A stretch of DNA of 21,459 nucleotides, from assembly GCA_965661355.1 (NCBI GenBank), contig CBFIDI010000024.1:1-21459 (forward strand). The letters are read 5' to 3'. A program made the position numbers and the translations under genes. Positions 1 to 6,318 of this stretch are shown here, in pieces. The notes below the pieces were generated by a model that did not search any database, was not told the origin of the DNA, and saw nothing but the letters and a program-made list of their open reading frames with translations. The stretch comes from CAMCFD01 sp965661355 (GTDB lineage: Bacteria; Pseudomonadota; Alphaproteobacteria; Rickettsiales; UBA1997). How positions within the stretch are numbered: position 1 is the stretch's first letter; each line of letters starts with the position of its first letter.

Positions 1-130
1 ATTAATATTTTTGGTATAAAATTATTTTATTATAATATTTAATATACAAGGTTGCATTAAATACAATTCTTGTGTCATTTAATAACTTCCGAACTGGTGG
101 GTGTGAGTATATAGTAAATAAATATTAGTC

Positions 131-481
131 ATGTCAAACAAAAATAATGGTTATAAATACGGATTATTGCACGAAAATGAAACGGCTAATTTCTTAAAAA
201 ACAACGGATATGAAATTTTGCAACTAAGATATAAATCTAAGTATGGCGAAATTGACATTGTAGCAAAAAAGTTAGACTTAATTATATTTGTTGAAGTTAA
301 ATCTCGCAATAAAAATGAGATGATTGAGGTTATTTTAAGAAAGTCGCAAATTAAAAGAATAAAAAATTGCGCTCTAGATTTCATATCAAACCACATTCAA
401 TATCAAGATTATAATTTTCGATTTGACTTTGCTCTATATTTTGAAGGCAAAGAAATGGAATATCATAAAGATTATTTTTGA
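131..481 (+). CDS. yraN: YraN / UPF0102 family nuclease-like protein
   Basis: A 116-residue protein that matches the UPF0102 (YraN) family in length and motifs. It has the N-terminal YKYGLLHENETANFL helix, then YGEIDIVA (about residues 38-45) and IIFVEVKSR (about 51-59). The Glu/Asp...Glu-Val-Lys pattern is the restriction-endonuclease-like active-site arrangement of the family. The cellular role is not well defined; a link to DNA or Holliday-junction processing is suggested from the fold only. ATG at 131 is the first in-frame start and gives the expected N-terminus. No clear Shine-Dalgarno site precedes it. A TATAAT hexamer lies at 31-36, but no convincing -35 box is correctly spaced. The gene stands alone: the rsmI-type neighbour often seen elsewhere is not within the window. 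It ends in TGA, supporting standard-code use. Family assignment is confident, function is not. Confidence 0.9.
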   Translation: MSNKNNGYKYGLLHENETANFLKNNGYEILQLRYKSKYGEIDIVAKKLDLIIFVEVKSRNKNEMIEVILRKSQIKRIKNCALDFISNHIQYQDYNFRFDFALYFEGKEMEYHKDYF

Positions 482-497
482 ATATTTTGAAAATAAT

Positions 498-529
498 ATT
501 CAAATAAATTACCTATTAATTATTTGAAT
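498..529. terminator. AT-rich hairpin after yraN, weak terminator candidate
   Basis: A perfect 10-bp inverted repeat (ATTCAAATAA at 498-507, TTATTTGAAT at 520-529) with a 12-nt loop starts 17 nt after the yraN stop. It has only one G-C pair per arm and no U-tract follows, so as an intrinsic terminator it would be weak. Position is the main argument. Confidence 0.3.
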
Positions 530-973
530 TTCATATCAAAAATACCATTATCAAGCACCAATTTTAATTAATAATTTTGTCACCAAAAACTTAACATAGT
601 TATGATAATGACATTTAAAGATGATTCCTAGATCTGCACAGCTCTAATAAAGTTTAATACTAAATTCAGGTTTTGAAAGTGCGTTATATTTTAATGCAAT
701 TTTAACTTTATATTAATAATTATTCGTTAAAAATTAACAAAGAAGACATAACTCATTTCTTTTACAGTAACTTATCTTGAATAAATTTTTATTCTCATAA
801 CGGTCAATTATAAAGTTAAAATGGTATAACAAGATTAATTGCTTGAACGATCTATTAAAATATGGTTTTTGTCAGATAAAAAAGAGAAATGAAGATAGTT
901 ACGAGGGAAGGTAAAGTCTAAATTCTATAAATTTCGGTGGAAAATAGTTAGTTAAAAAATGGTTTTTTGGGGT

Positions 974-1007
974 AAAGGTCAATTATTAATAAATATAATT
1001 GACCTTT
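974..1007 (-). terminator. 13-bp perfect hairpin downstream of rpsD
   Basis: AAAGGTCAATTAT (974-986) and its exact reverse complement (995-1007) flank an 8-nt loop, beginning 14 nt past the rpsD stop on the minus strand. A 13-bp perfect stem is the best hairpin in this spacer and sits where a terminator would. Against a classical intrinsic terminator, the minus strand continues with ACCCCAAAAAA rather than a U-tract. It may be a 3'-end stability structure. Confidence 0.5.
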
Positions 1008-1021
1008 AAAATTTAATATTA

Positions 1022-1642
1022 CTATCTTGAGTAAAATTCTGTAACAAGATGAGGTTCCATTTCGCAAGGATAGGGAATTTCTGCGAAGCTGGCCTCTGAT
1101 ACTAGCTTAACGGCAAAATTGTCTTTGTCTAGCTGTAAATATTCAGGAACATCGCGTTCTTTCTTTTCAAGAGACTCGATAACCATAGGAATGCCGCGCG
1201 ATTTTTCAAAAACTTCGACAACATCACCAATTTTTAATCTGTAAGATGGAATATTGACCTTTTTACCATTAACTAAAATATGTTTGTGATTAACAAACTG
1301 GCGCGATGCAAACACAGTAGGAACAAAATTAGCGCGGTAAATTACGACATCTAATCTTGATTCTAAAAGGTTGACAAAATTTTCACTAACATCACCTTTT
1401 AAAATTGTTGCAGCTTTAAAAGTATTGCGAAATTGCTTTTCGGTAAGGTTACCATAATGAAACTTCATTCTTTGTTTTGCCCTTAACTGAGTTCCGTAAT
1501 CAGACATTCTGCCTCTAAGGCCATTTTTTCCATGTTGACCAGGGCGATAATTTCTTTTTTCAAAAGTATCGTTGGCTTGGCCCCATAAATTCACGCCAAG
1601 CTTTCTGCTTAGTTTTTTCTTTGCTTGTATTCTTTTTGTCAT
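1022..1642 (-). CDS. rpsD: 30S ribosomal protein S4
   Basis: At 206 residues this is full length for bacterial S4, a primary 16S rRNA-binding protein of the 30S body that also helps translational accuracy. The N-terminal domain carries the YRPGQHGKNG motif (about residues 32-41). The S4 RNA-binding domain follows (about 95-145), with ESRLDVVIYRANF, ASRQFVNHKHILVNGKKV and IGDVVEV. The conserved C-terminal SR is present. The zinc-ligand cysteines of some S4 proteins are absent, as in many bacteria with the C-minus form. ATG at 1640-1642 gives the canonical MTKR start. The gene stands alone, away from the ribosomal alpha operon that carries it in enterobacteria; solitary rpsD is usual in alphaproteobacteria. 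A hairpin follows at 974-1007. Identification is certain. Confidence 0.98.
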   Translation of the reverse strand: MTKRIQAKKKLSRKLGVNLWGQANDTFEKRNYRPGQHGKNGLRGRMSDYGTQLRAKQRMKFHYGNLTEKQFRNTFKAATILKGDVSENFVNLLESRLDVVIYRANFVPTVFASRQFVNHKHILVNGKKVNIPSYRLKIGDVVEVFEKSRGIPMVIESLEKKERDVPEYLQLDKDNFAVKLVSEASFAEIPYPCEMEPHLVTEFYSR

Positions 1643-1717
1643 TGTTTTTTATTTTAAATTACCAGTATTTTTTAGGATTCTATAAATCAAGAATTGCCTA
1701 AAAACTTTCTGCAGCCA

Positions 1718-1745
1718 TGTATAATATGTTTGCAAAAGGTTTAAA
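1718..1745 (-). promoter_or_regulatory. possible rpsD promoter
   Basis: On the minus strand TTTAAA (1740-1745) and TATACA (1718-1723) are 16 bp apart, about 75 bp upstream of the rpsD start. Each hexamer matches the sigma70 consensus at four of six bases. In DNA this AT-rich such a match is easily found by chance. Confidence 0.25.
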
Positions 1746-1951
1746 TCTCATTTTTAGGTAAGATTAGCCCTAAATGATATTAATTTATTCTTAAAAAGTC
1801 AAGCAAAGACAGTGATTTACTTAAATTAATGCGTTTATTTATTTAATATTTCTTAGTTTTTCGCTAAATATTAATGTAAATATTTGTAGTCATATCTTTT
1901 TGCAATGTAAAGCAGGTAGTTTTTGTTTAAATTAGCGTGCAAAATTTTCTA

Positions 1952-1973
1952 TAAATTTATCAAAATTAGAAAA
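1952..1973. repeat. 22-bp direct repeat, copy 1
   Basis: The 22 bases here recur exactly at 2039-2060, 87 bp downstream. The core reads AAATTTATCAAAATTAGAA. Flanks diverge on both sides. The repeat lies wholly in non-coding DNA, and its base composition is that of the surroundings. Confidence 0.75.
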
Positions 1974-2038
1974 ATTTATTTTTGTCGACCTTGATTTTCT
2001 TTAATATTTTGCATTTTATTAAGTTTTTCGTAACTTTG

Positions 2039-2060
2039 TAAATTTATCAAAATTAGAAAA
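2039..2060. repeat. 22-bp direct repeat, copy 2
   Basis: Exact second copy of 1952-1973, same orientation, period 87 bp. I see no third copy in this spacer. Confidence 0.75.
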
Positions 2061-2232
2061 GTTTCAATATATATTAGTCATAAAATTTTTATTTTTATAA
2101 TCTTATATTATTAAAGTTTTTATCTTCGCAATATCTTGCAATCCATTATCATCTTTAAATCGTTTTTATTTATGTTGTAGACTTTCTCTAACAATTGAAG
2201 ATTTGATATAAAATCAACCACATAGTTTTTTG

Positions 2233-2258
2233 ATCCTTATTTAACTTTTAGTAAGGAT
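2233..2258. repeat. short inverted repeat
   Basis: ATCCTTA (2233-2239) pairs with TAAGGAT (2252-2258) around a 12-nt loop, about 35 bp before the doubtful ORF at 2294. It could be a hairpin in that ORF's leader or an operator half-site pair. No function can be assigned. Confidence 0.3.
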
Positions 2259-2293
2259 AGATATGATATTAATAAAAAATTACATCTTTGTAA

Positions 2294-2491
2294 TTGCTAG
2301 ATGAATATAATGAAGTTAGTAGATTTCAACTGTCTTTAAGAGACTTTTTTTCCCCTCTTAATGACTTCATGCAAGCGAAGGAGTATGCCCGTAATAATTT
2401 GAAGAAATTTACATTATCAAGTGCATTTGGATTGTTTTTGGCTACACTCTTCTTCGATTTCATTTTCTTCTTAACTAGTCAAGAACCTTAG
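2294..2491 (+). CDS. doubtful small membrane protein, TTG start
   Basis: A 65-codon ORF whose only plausible start is TTG at 2294, directly after an in-frame TAA; the next in-frame ATG is 25 codons in. No Shine-Dalgarno site is visible. The product has a charged N-terminal half, a segment reading QAKEYARNNLKKFTLSSAFG (about 28-47), and a hydrophobic C-terminal stretch (about 44-61) that could cross the membrane once. The order 'Tyr-Ala-Arg-Asn then small/hydrophobic anchor' faintly recalls the C-terminal anchor of ElaB/YqjD (DUF883) proteins, but the match is too weak to name it. It ends 10 bp from the convergent chorismate mutase gene. It may be a real small gene, the remains of a longer one, or chance. 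Confidence 0.35.
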   Translation: MLDEYNEVSRFQLSLRDFFSPLNDFMQAKEYARNNLKKFTLSSAFGLFLATLFFDFIFFLTSQEP

Positions 2492-2501
2492 TTATTGCAA
2501 A

Positions 2502-3359
2502 TTATAGTTCTTCAATTTTTGGACAACAGCCCAAGGTTTTTATAAATGGTTTAGAAGATTTTTGTGATAATTCTTTTAATTTTTCATCGCCATCTTCGTA
2601 AAATCCATCTAATTCAATTAAATAGAATTTAGCATCGATAATTGAGTCGCTAGTTGCTCTTTTTAGTAAATTATAGTTAAGATTACATTCTTTAATATTG
2701 TTCTCAATTCTATCAAATGAAATATCGCTTTTTGTTTCAAGGCATATAATTGTAGTGTCTGAACTTGATTTTTCTTGCTCTTTTTTGGCTAAAATAAATA
2801 GTTTTTCTTGATTATTTTGATAGAAAAATGGCGTTTTAGCAAAAATTTTCACGCTAGACGAGCTATTAGCGAGGTTTAGCCACCAATTTTCTTGTTCATC
2901 ATTATGGTTAGGGACTTTTAAGGCGCCAATTTGCGCTTGGTTATTTTCAAGTTGACTAAAAACCTTTTGCGCATTGCTGCAATTATTAATGGGAATATAA
3001 TCGGCGTAATATTGACGAAGTAAATATTGGTAAGACATATTGTCATTTGGGCTGTAAAGAGCAACAGTTAAAGGTTGTTCGTACATATTAGAGCTAGTAA
3101 TAATTTTACGCCAAATATTTGCAATTATTGATTTATGAATTTTTTTATCAGATTTTTTAACTAAATCTTTTATCATATCGGCTTCGCGGGCAGATTTTAT
3201 AAAGAAATCATCTTGGTTATCTTCTTTTATTTTCTTAACTTTTGAAACTATATTTATTCTTTGATTTAAAAGATTGATAATTTTATCGTCAATTTCGTCG
3301 ATTTCCTTCCTACAGCTTCCTAAATCTTTTTTATATTGACTATTTTCTTGATTTTGCAT
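2502..3359 (-). CDS. chorismate mutase with degenerate prephenate-dehydratase-like tail
   Basis: The N-terminal ~90 residues are an AroQ-type chorismate mutase, which turns chorismate into prephenate. Visible are CRKEIDEIDDKIINLLNQR (about 16-34), VSKVKKIK (38-45), an Arg-Glu pair in KSAREADMI (55-63) and the closing helix IWRKIITSS. The remainder (about 95-285) starts PLTVALYSPN and resembles the C-terminal half found in alphaproteobacterial 'chorismate mutase' proteins. It lacks the Thr-Arg-Phe motif of active prephenate dehydratases, so I call only mutase activity. The ORF stays open 36 codons further (to 3467), but that extension is AT-driven and abuts metX; ATG at 3357-3359 leads straight into the mutase domain. 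It is divergent from metX. In other alphaproteobacteria this gene sits beside hisC, tyrC and metX/metW; here tyrC lies 9 kb away. Confidence 0.85.
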   Translation of the reverse strand: MQNQENSQYKKDLGSCRKEIDEIDDKIINLLNQRINIVSKVKKIKEDNQDDFFIKSAREADMIKDLVKKSDKKIHKSIIANIWRKIITSSNMYEQPLTVALYSPNDNMSYQYLLRQYYADYIPINNCSNAQKVFSQLENNQAQIGALKVPNHNDEQENWWLNLANSSSSVKIFAKTPFFYQNNQEKLFILAKKEQEKSSSDTTIICLETKSDISFDRIENNIKECNLNYNLLKRATSDSIIDAKFYLIELDGFYEDGDEKLKELSQKSSKPFIKTLGCCPKIEEL

Positions 3360-3467
3360 GTTATTTTTATTATTATTATCAAATAATCGCTGGTTTATGA
3401 TAAGTTTAATAATTAAATAATTAAAAAACCGCAGCAAAAATATTCTTGTAAATATAAAATACAACAA

Positions 3468-4613
3468 ATGAAAGTTAAGTCAAGATTTGGTACGCAATTT
3501 AAAGAATATGAAATTGGTGAAATTGTCTATTTGGGGCAAGAAAAACCGCTAAAATTAAAAAATGGAAGACAATTAAAAAATTTTCCGATAGCATATCAAA
3601 CCTATGGCAAGTTAAATTCAGATAAATCAAATGCAATTTTAATATGCCACGCCCTGACCGGAGATCAATATGCCGCTTCAACAAATCCGATAACTAAAAA
3701 ACCAGGCTGGTGGAATTTTATGATTGGTAAAAATAAAGCCATAGACACATCAAAATATTTTGTTATTTGCTCAAATGTAATTTCTGGATGCATGGGTTCG
3801 GTTGGCCCAAAAGAAGTCAATCCAAATAGTCAAAAGCCCTATGGACTTGATTTTCCCTTTGTTACAATTGACGATATGGTAAATGCTCAAAATTTGCTAA
3901 TTGAACATTTTGGTATTAAAAAACTTAAAGCGGTTATCGGGGGTTCTTTTGGTGGTATGCAAGCTTTGTCGTGGTCGATAAATTATCCGCAAAAAGTTGA
4001 AAATATAGTTTGTTTAGCTAGTTCTTATCGGCACAGCCCGCAAAATATTGCATTTCACGAAATTGGCCGACAGGCAATTATGGCTGACCGTGATTGGTGT
4101 TCTGGTGATTATATTTCAAGAAAAAAACACCCATATAAAGGCTTAGCGGTTGCAAGAATGACGGCTCATGTAACTTATATGTCGCAAAAGTCATTGCAAA
4201 GAAAATTTGGTCGTAATTTGCAAAATAAAAAAGATTTTTCATTTCATTTTGACGCCGAATTTCAGGTTGAAAGTTATCTGCATCATCAAGGTTATGGTTT
4301 TGTCGAAAGATTTGACGCAAATTCTTATCTTTATATTTCAAAAGCTACCGATTATTTTGACCTCGAAAAAGATAATGGTGGAAAATTGGCTTTGGCATTT
4401 GAGAAAACAGCTAAATATAAACCAAAATTTTGCATAATAGCCTTTTCGGACGATTGGTGCTTCGAGCCATCAGAAAGCAAGAAGCTTACAAAGGCATTGC
4501 TTGCCTGTTCAATTGATGTTAGCTCTTTGGTTATAGAGTCAAGTTCTGGCCATGATACATTTTTAATTAAAAACAAAATTTTAGAAGATTCTATAAAAGG
4601 ATTTTTAGGCTAG
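3468..4613 (+). CDS. metX: homoserine O-acyltransferase MetX
   Basis: A 381-residue alpha/beta-hydrolase-fold acyltransferase that activates the homoserine hydroxyl in methionine synthesis. Family motifs are clear: CHALTGDQYA (60-69), GWWNFMIG (80-87), NVISGCMGSVGP (103-114), the nucleophile elbow GGSFGGMQ with Ser160, RFDANSYLYI (281-290), FSDDWCFEP with the likely catalytic Asp329, and GHDTFL with His362. Ser-Asp-His is thus complete. MetX enzymes use acetyl-CoA or succinyl-CoA, and sequence class alone does not settle which; a MetZ-type sulfhydrylase downstream would suit the succinyl ester. ATG at 3468 is 108 bp from the divergent chorismate mutase start, so the promoters must lie between. 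metW follows after 138 bp, whereas elsewhere the two commonly overlap. Confidence 0.95.
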   Translation: MKVKSRFGTQFKEYEIGEIVYLGQEKPLKLKNGRQLKNFPIAYQTYGKLNSDKSNAILICHALTGDQYAASTNPITKKPGWWNFMIGKNKAIDTSKYFVICSNVISGCMGSVGPKEVNPNSQKPYGLDFPFVTIDDMVNAQNLLIEHFGIKKLKAVIGGSFGGMQALSWSINYPQKVENIVCLASSYRHSPQNIAFHEIGRQAIMADRDWCSGDYISRKKHPYKGLAVARMTAHVTYMSQKSLQRKFGRNLQNKKDFSFHFDAEFQVESYLHHQGYGFVERFDANSYLYISKATDYFDLEKDNGGKLALAFEKTAKYKPKFCIIAFSDDWCFEPSESKKLTKALLACSIDVSSLVIESSSGHDTFLIKNKILEDSIKGFLG

Positions 4614-4751
4614 TTTATATAAAATTGAATTTAAATAGTTGTAAAATAATAAATTTTTATTCATATTTAACATACTTAAGTTACTTTTTGTTGCAAGCTC
4701 ATATTAATAAAACGGACATAATTAACTTTAAAGAATATTAAAATTACTAAA

Positions 4752-5459
4752 ATGACTAAAGAAATTGGCCAAAATATATTTAAAGACGAAATTCGCTTTG
4801 ATTTACAGATAATTGCTAGCTTAATTAAAGAAAATTCTTCGGTTCTTGATATTGGTTGCGGAGATGGCGAACTTTTGCAATATTTAAGTCAAAATAAAAA
4901 TTGTCAAGCTAAAGGAATAGAAATTTCTGGTCATAAAGTTAGTAAATCTTTGCTAAAAGGTCTTTCGGTAATTCAGGGTAACGCAGAAGAAGATTTGCTA
5001 TCGTACCCTGATAATAGCTTTGATTACGCAATTTTAAGCCAAACAATTCAAGCGACGCATAAGCCAGATAAAGTTTTAAGTGAAATGTTAAGAATCTCTA
5101 AAAAGGCAATTGTAGCCTTACCTAATTTTGCCAATATTAAAAACAGATTGCATTTATTTTTTAAAGGTACAATGCCAGTTAATAAAACCATTCCTTTTCA
5201 GTGGTATGAAACGCCCAATATACATTTTTGCTCGGTTAAAGATTTCCAAAATTTGTGTTATGAATTAAATTTTGCTATTCAAAATGAAATTTACTTAACA
5301 AATAATAGAAAAATTAACAGTAAATTTATTGCAAATTTATTTTCTGAATATGCTATTTTTTTAATTGAGAAAGATGAATTATCTGCGGTAAAAGAGGCTG
5401 AATTTACAAAAGAGGCGCAAAAATATCTGCAAAAAAATATGAAATTACAAACATACTAG
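4752..5459 (+). CDS. metW: methionine biosynthesis protein MetW
   Basis: A 235-residue SAM-methyltransferase-fold protein of the MetW family. Motif I is VLDIGCGDGE (31-40). The family signature follows: LPNFANIKNRLHLFFKG (123-139), TMPVNKTIPFQWYETPNIHF (140-159), then the DFQNLC helix. MetW works with MetX in methionine synthesis; in proteobacteria that carry the pair it is reported to stimulate or be required for acyltransferase activity rather than to act as a known methyltransferase. The C-terminal ~40 residues run past the usual end with a Lys/Glu-rich tail. ATG at 4752 gives the expected start; no strong ribosome-binding site is visible. It is separated from metX by 138 bp in which I see no convincing promoter or terminator, so co-transcription is still likely. 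A run of eight T follows the stop (5461-5468). Confidence 0.93.
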   Translation: MTKEIGQNIFKDEIRFDLQIIASLIKENSSVLDIGCGDGELLQYLSQNKNCQAKGIEISGHKVSKSLLKGLSVIQGNAEEDLLSYPDNSFDYAILSQTIQATHKPDKVLSEMLRISKKAIVALPNFANIKNRLHLFFKGTMPVNKTIPFQWYETPNIHFCSVKDFQNLCYELNFAIQNEIYLTNNRKINSKFIANLFSEYAIFLIEKDELSAVKEAEFTKEAQKYLQKNMKLQTY

Positions 5460-5520
5460 ATTTTTTTTATATAAATATGTAGTAATTAACTTCATCTTGT
5501 TAATTTAATTTCAATTTTTC

Positions 5521-5549
5521 TTGATAAAGATTAGAAAATATGATAACAT
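5521..5549 (+). promoter_or_regulatory. promoter for rlpA-metZ
   Basis: TTGATA (5521-5526), a 17-bp spacer, then TAACAT (5544-5549). The -35 box matches five of six consensus bases and the -10 box four. Transcription would begin near 5556, about 19 nt before the rlpA ATG. It lies in the spacer after metW and would serve the two abutting genes. Confidence 0.5.
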
Positions 5550-5574
5550 AAAATTTTTAACGAAGTAGTTTTTT

Positions 5575-6318
5575 ATGTTTAAAATCAAGGCAAAAATATT
5601 AATTATTTTATCATTATCGGTATTTATAATATTAAAAAATAGCAACGCCACAACAAGATTTGAAGGTGGGGCGATTAATTTTAACGAAAAAATAAAAAAA
5701 GTTAAACGCGATGAAATCATAAGTCCAGCTTCGATAATAAATATTAGCGCAACAAATAAACATAAATCATCTAACAATTCAATTATTAGTAACAAAAAAG
5801 ATATCATCTTGACTAGTGAAAATAACAATGAAATTTCTAGCGTCGCGCAAAATAGGCGTCCCCAATCAATTTATGATGATTTTGATGATATTTTTAAAGA
5901 GGGCAAATATGTTGGGCATTACAAAATTGGCAAATCATATAAAGTCGAAGGAATATTTTATCATCCACAAGAATATGATGATTATGAAGAAGTTGGCGTT
6001 GCTTCGTGGTATGGCGAACAATTTGACGGTAAAGAAACTGCAAATGGCGAAATATATAATTTACATTCCATGACCGCGGCTCATAAAACATTGCCGTTGC
6101 CTTCGTTTGTTAGGGTTACTAATATGCAAAATAGAAAATCAGTTATAGTTAGGGTAAATGACAGAGGTCCTTTTGTAAAAGATAGAATTATTGACTTATC
6201 GAAAAAAGCAGCAGAAATACTTGAATATAAACATAAGGGCACTACAATAGTAAAAGTAGAGCTTCTTGAAGATGAAACTAAGAAGCTTCATAAAAAATTA
6301 AATATTGCACAAAATTAA
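5575..6318 (+). CDS. rlpA: RlpA-family septal ring lytic transglycosylase, non-lipidated form
   Basis: RlpA proteins cleave peptide-stripped glycan strands at the septum. This 247-residue copy has a signal peptide (residues 1-25, cleavage likely after SNA), a low-complexity Asn/Ser/Lys linker, the lead-in YKIGKSYKVEGIFYHPQ (116-132), and the double-psi beta-barrel domain. Domain motifs are GVASWYG (141-147), TANGE (155-159), TAAHKTLPLPS (167-177), RVNDRGPF with the conserved Asp (193-200) and IDLSKKAAE (206-214). Two differences from the textbook protein stand out. The mature protein has no N-terminal Cys (no Cys anywhere), so it cannot be the usual lipoprotein. There is also no C-terminal SPOR domain. 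ATG at 5575 follows a good promoter. The stop abuts the metZ start with no gap. Confidence 0.92.
   Translation: MFKIKAKILIILSLSVFIILKNSNATTRFEGGAINFNEKIKKVKRDEIISPASIINISATNKHKSSNNSIISNKKDIILTSENNNEISSVAQNRRPQSIYDDFDDIFKEGKYVGHYKIGKSYKVEGIFYHPQEYDDYEEVGVASWYGEQFDGKETANGEIYNLHSMTAAHKTLPLPSFVRVTNMQNRKSVIVRVNDRGPFVKDRIIDLSKKAAEILEYKHKGTTIVKVELLEDETKKLHKKLNIAQN

Larger units (their letters stand above)
482..1021. other. 540-bp spacer between yraN and rpsD, no gene seen
   Basis: Apart from the hairpins at 498-529 and 974-1007, I see no coding sequence and no tRNA-like cloverleaf or T-loop signature. The stretch at about 885-950 is richer in G than its surroundings (it contains ACGAGGGAAGG and TTTCGGTGG), so a structured RNA is possible, but I match it to no known RNA family. 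The words GGTCAATTAT at 803-812 and 977-986 are identical. Confidence 0.5.
1643..2293. other. 650-bp spacer with repeats, no gene seen
   Basis: This is the longest gene-free stretch in the window. It holds the presumed rpsD upstream region, a 22-bp direct repeat (1952-1973 and 2039-2060) and a short hairpin (2233-2258). I recognise no tRNA, no riboswitch and no decayed gene. It could be a remnant of a lost gene, given the reduced-genome look of the region, but no residual protein similarity is visible to me. Confidence 0.5.

Noticed and set aside
1..130. Possible tRNA or promoter upstream of yraN
   Set aside because: No cloverleaf or T-loop signature. TATAAT at 31-36 lacks a good -35 box at proper spacing.
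2481..2512. AAGAAC/GTTCTT inverted repeat between the convergent 2491 and 2502 gene ends
   Set aside because: Six-bp stem with a 20-nt loop and no adjacent U-tract is too weak to call a terminator.
2502..3359. Full bifunctional chorismate mutase/prephenate dehydratase
   Set aside because: The tail lacks the Thr-Arg-Phe motif expected of an active dehydratase; only the mutase call is supported.
3360..3467. N-terminal 36-codon extension of the chorismate mutase ORF
   Set aside because: It is an AT-driven open stretch that would fill the whole divergent promoter region up to metX; the conserved domain starts just after the ATG at 3359.
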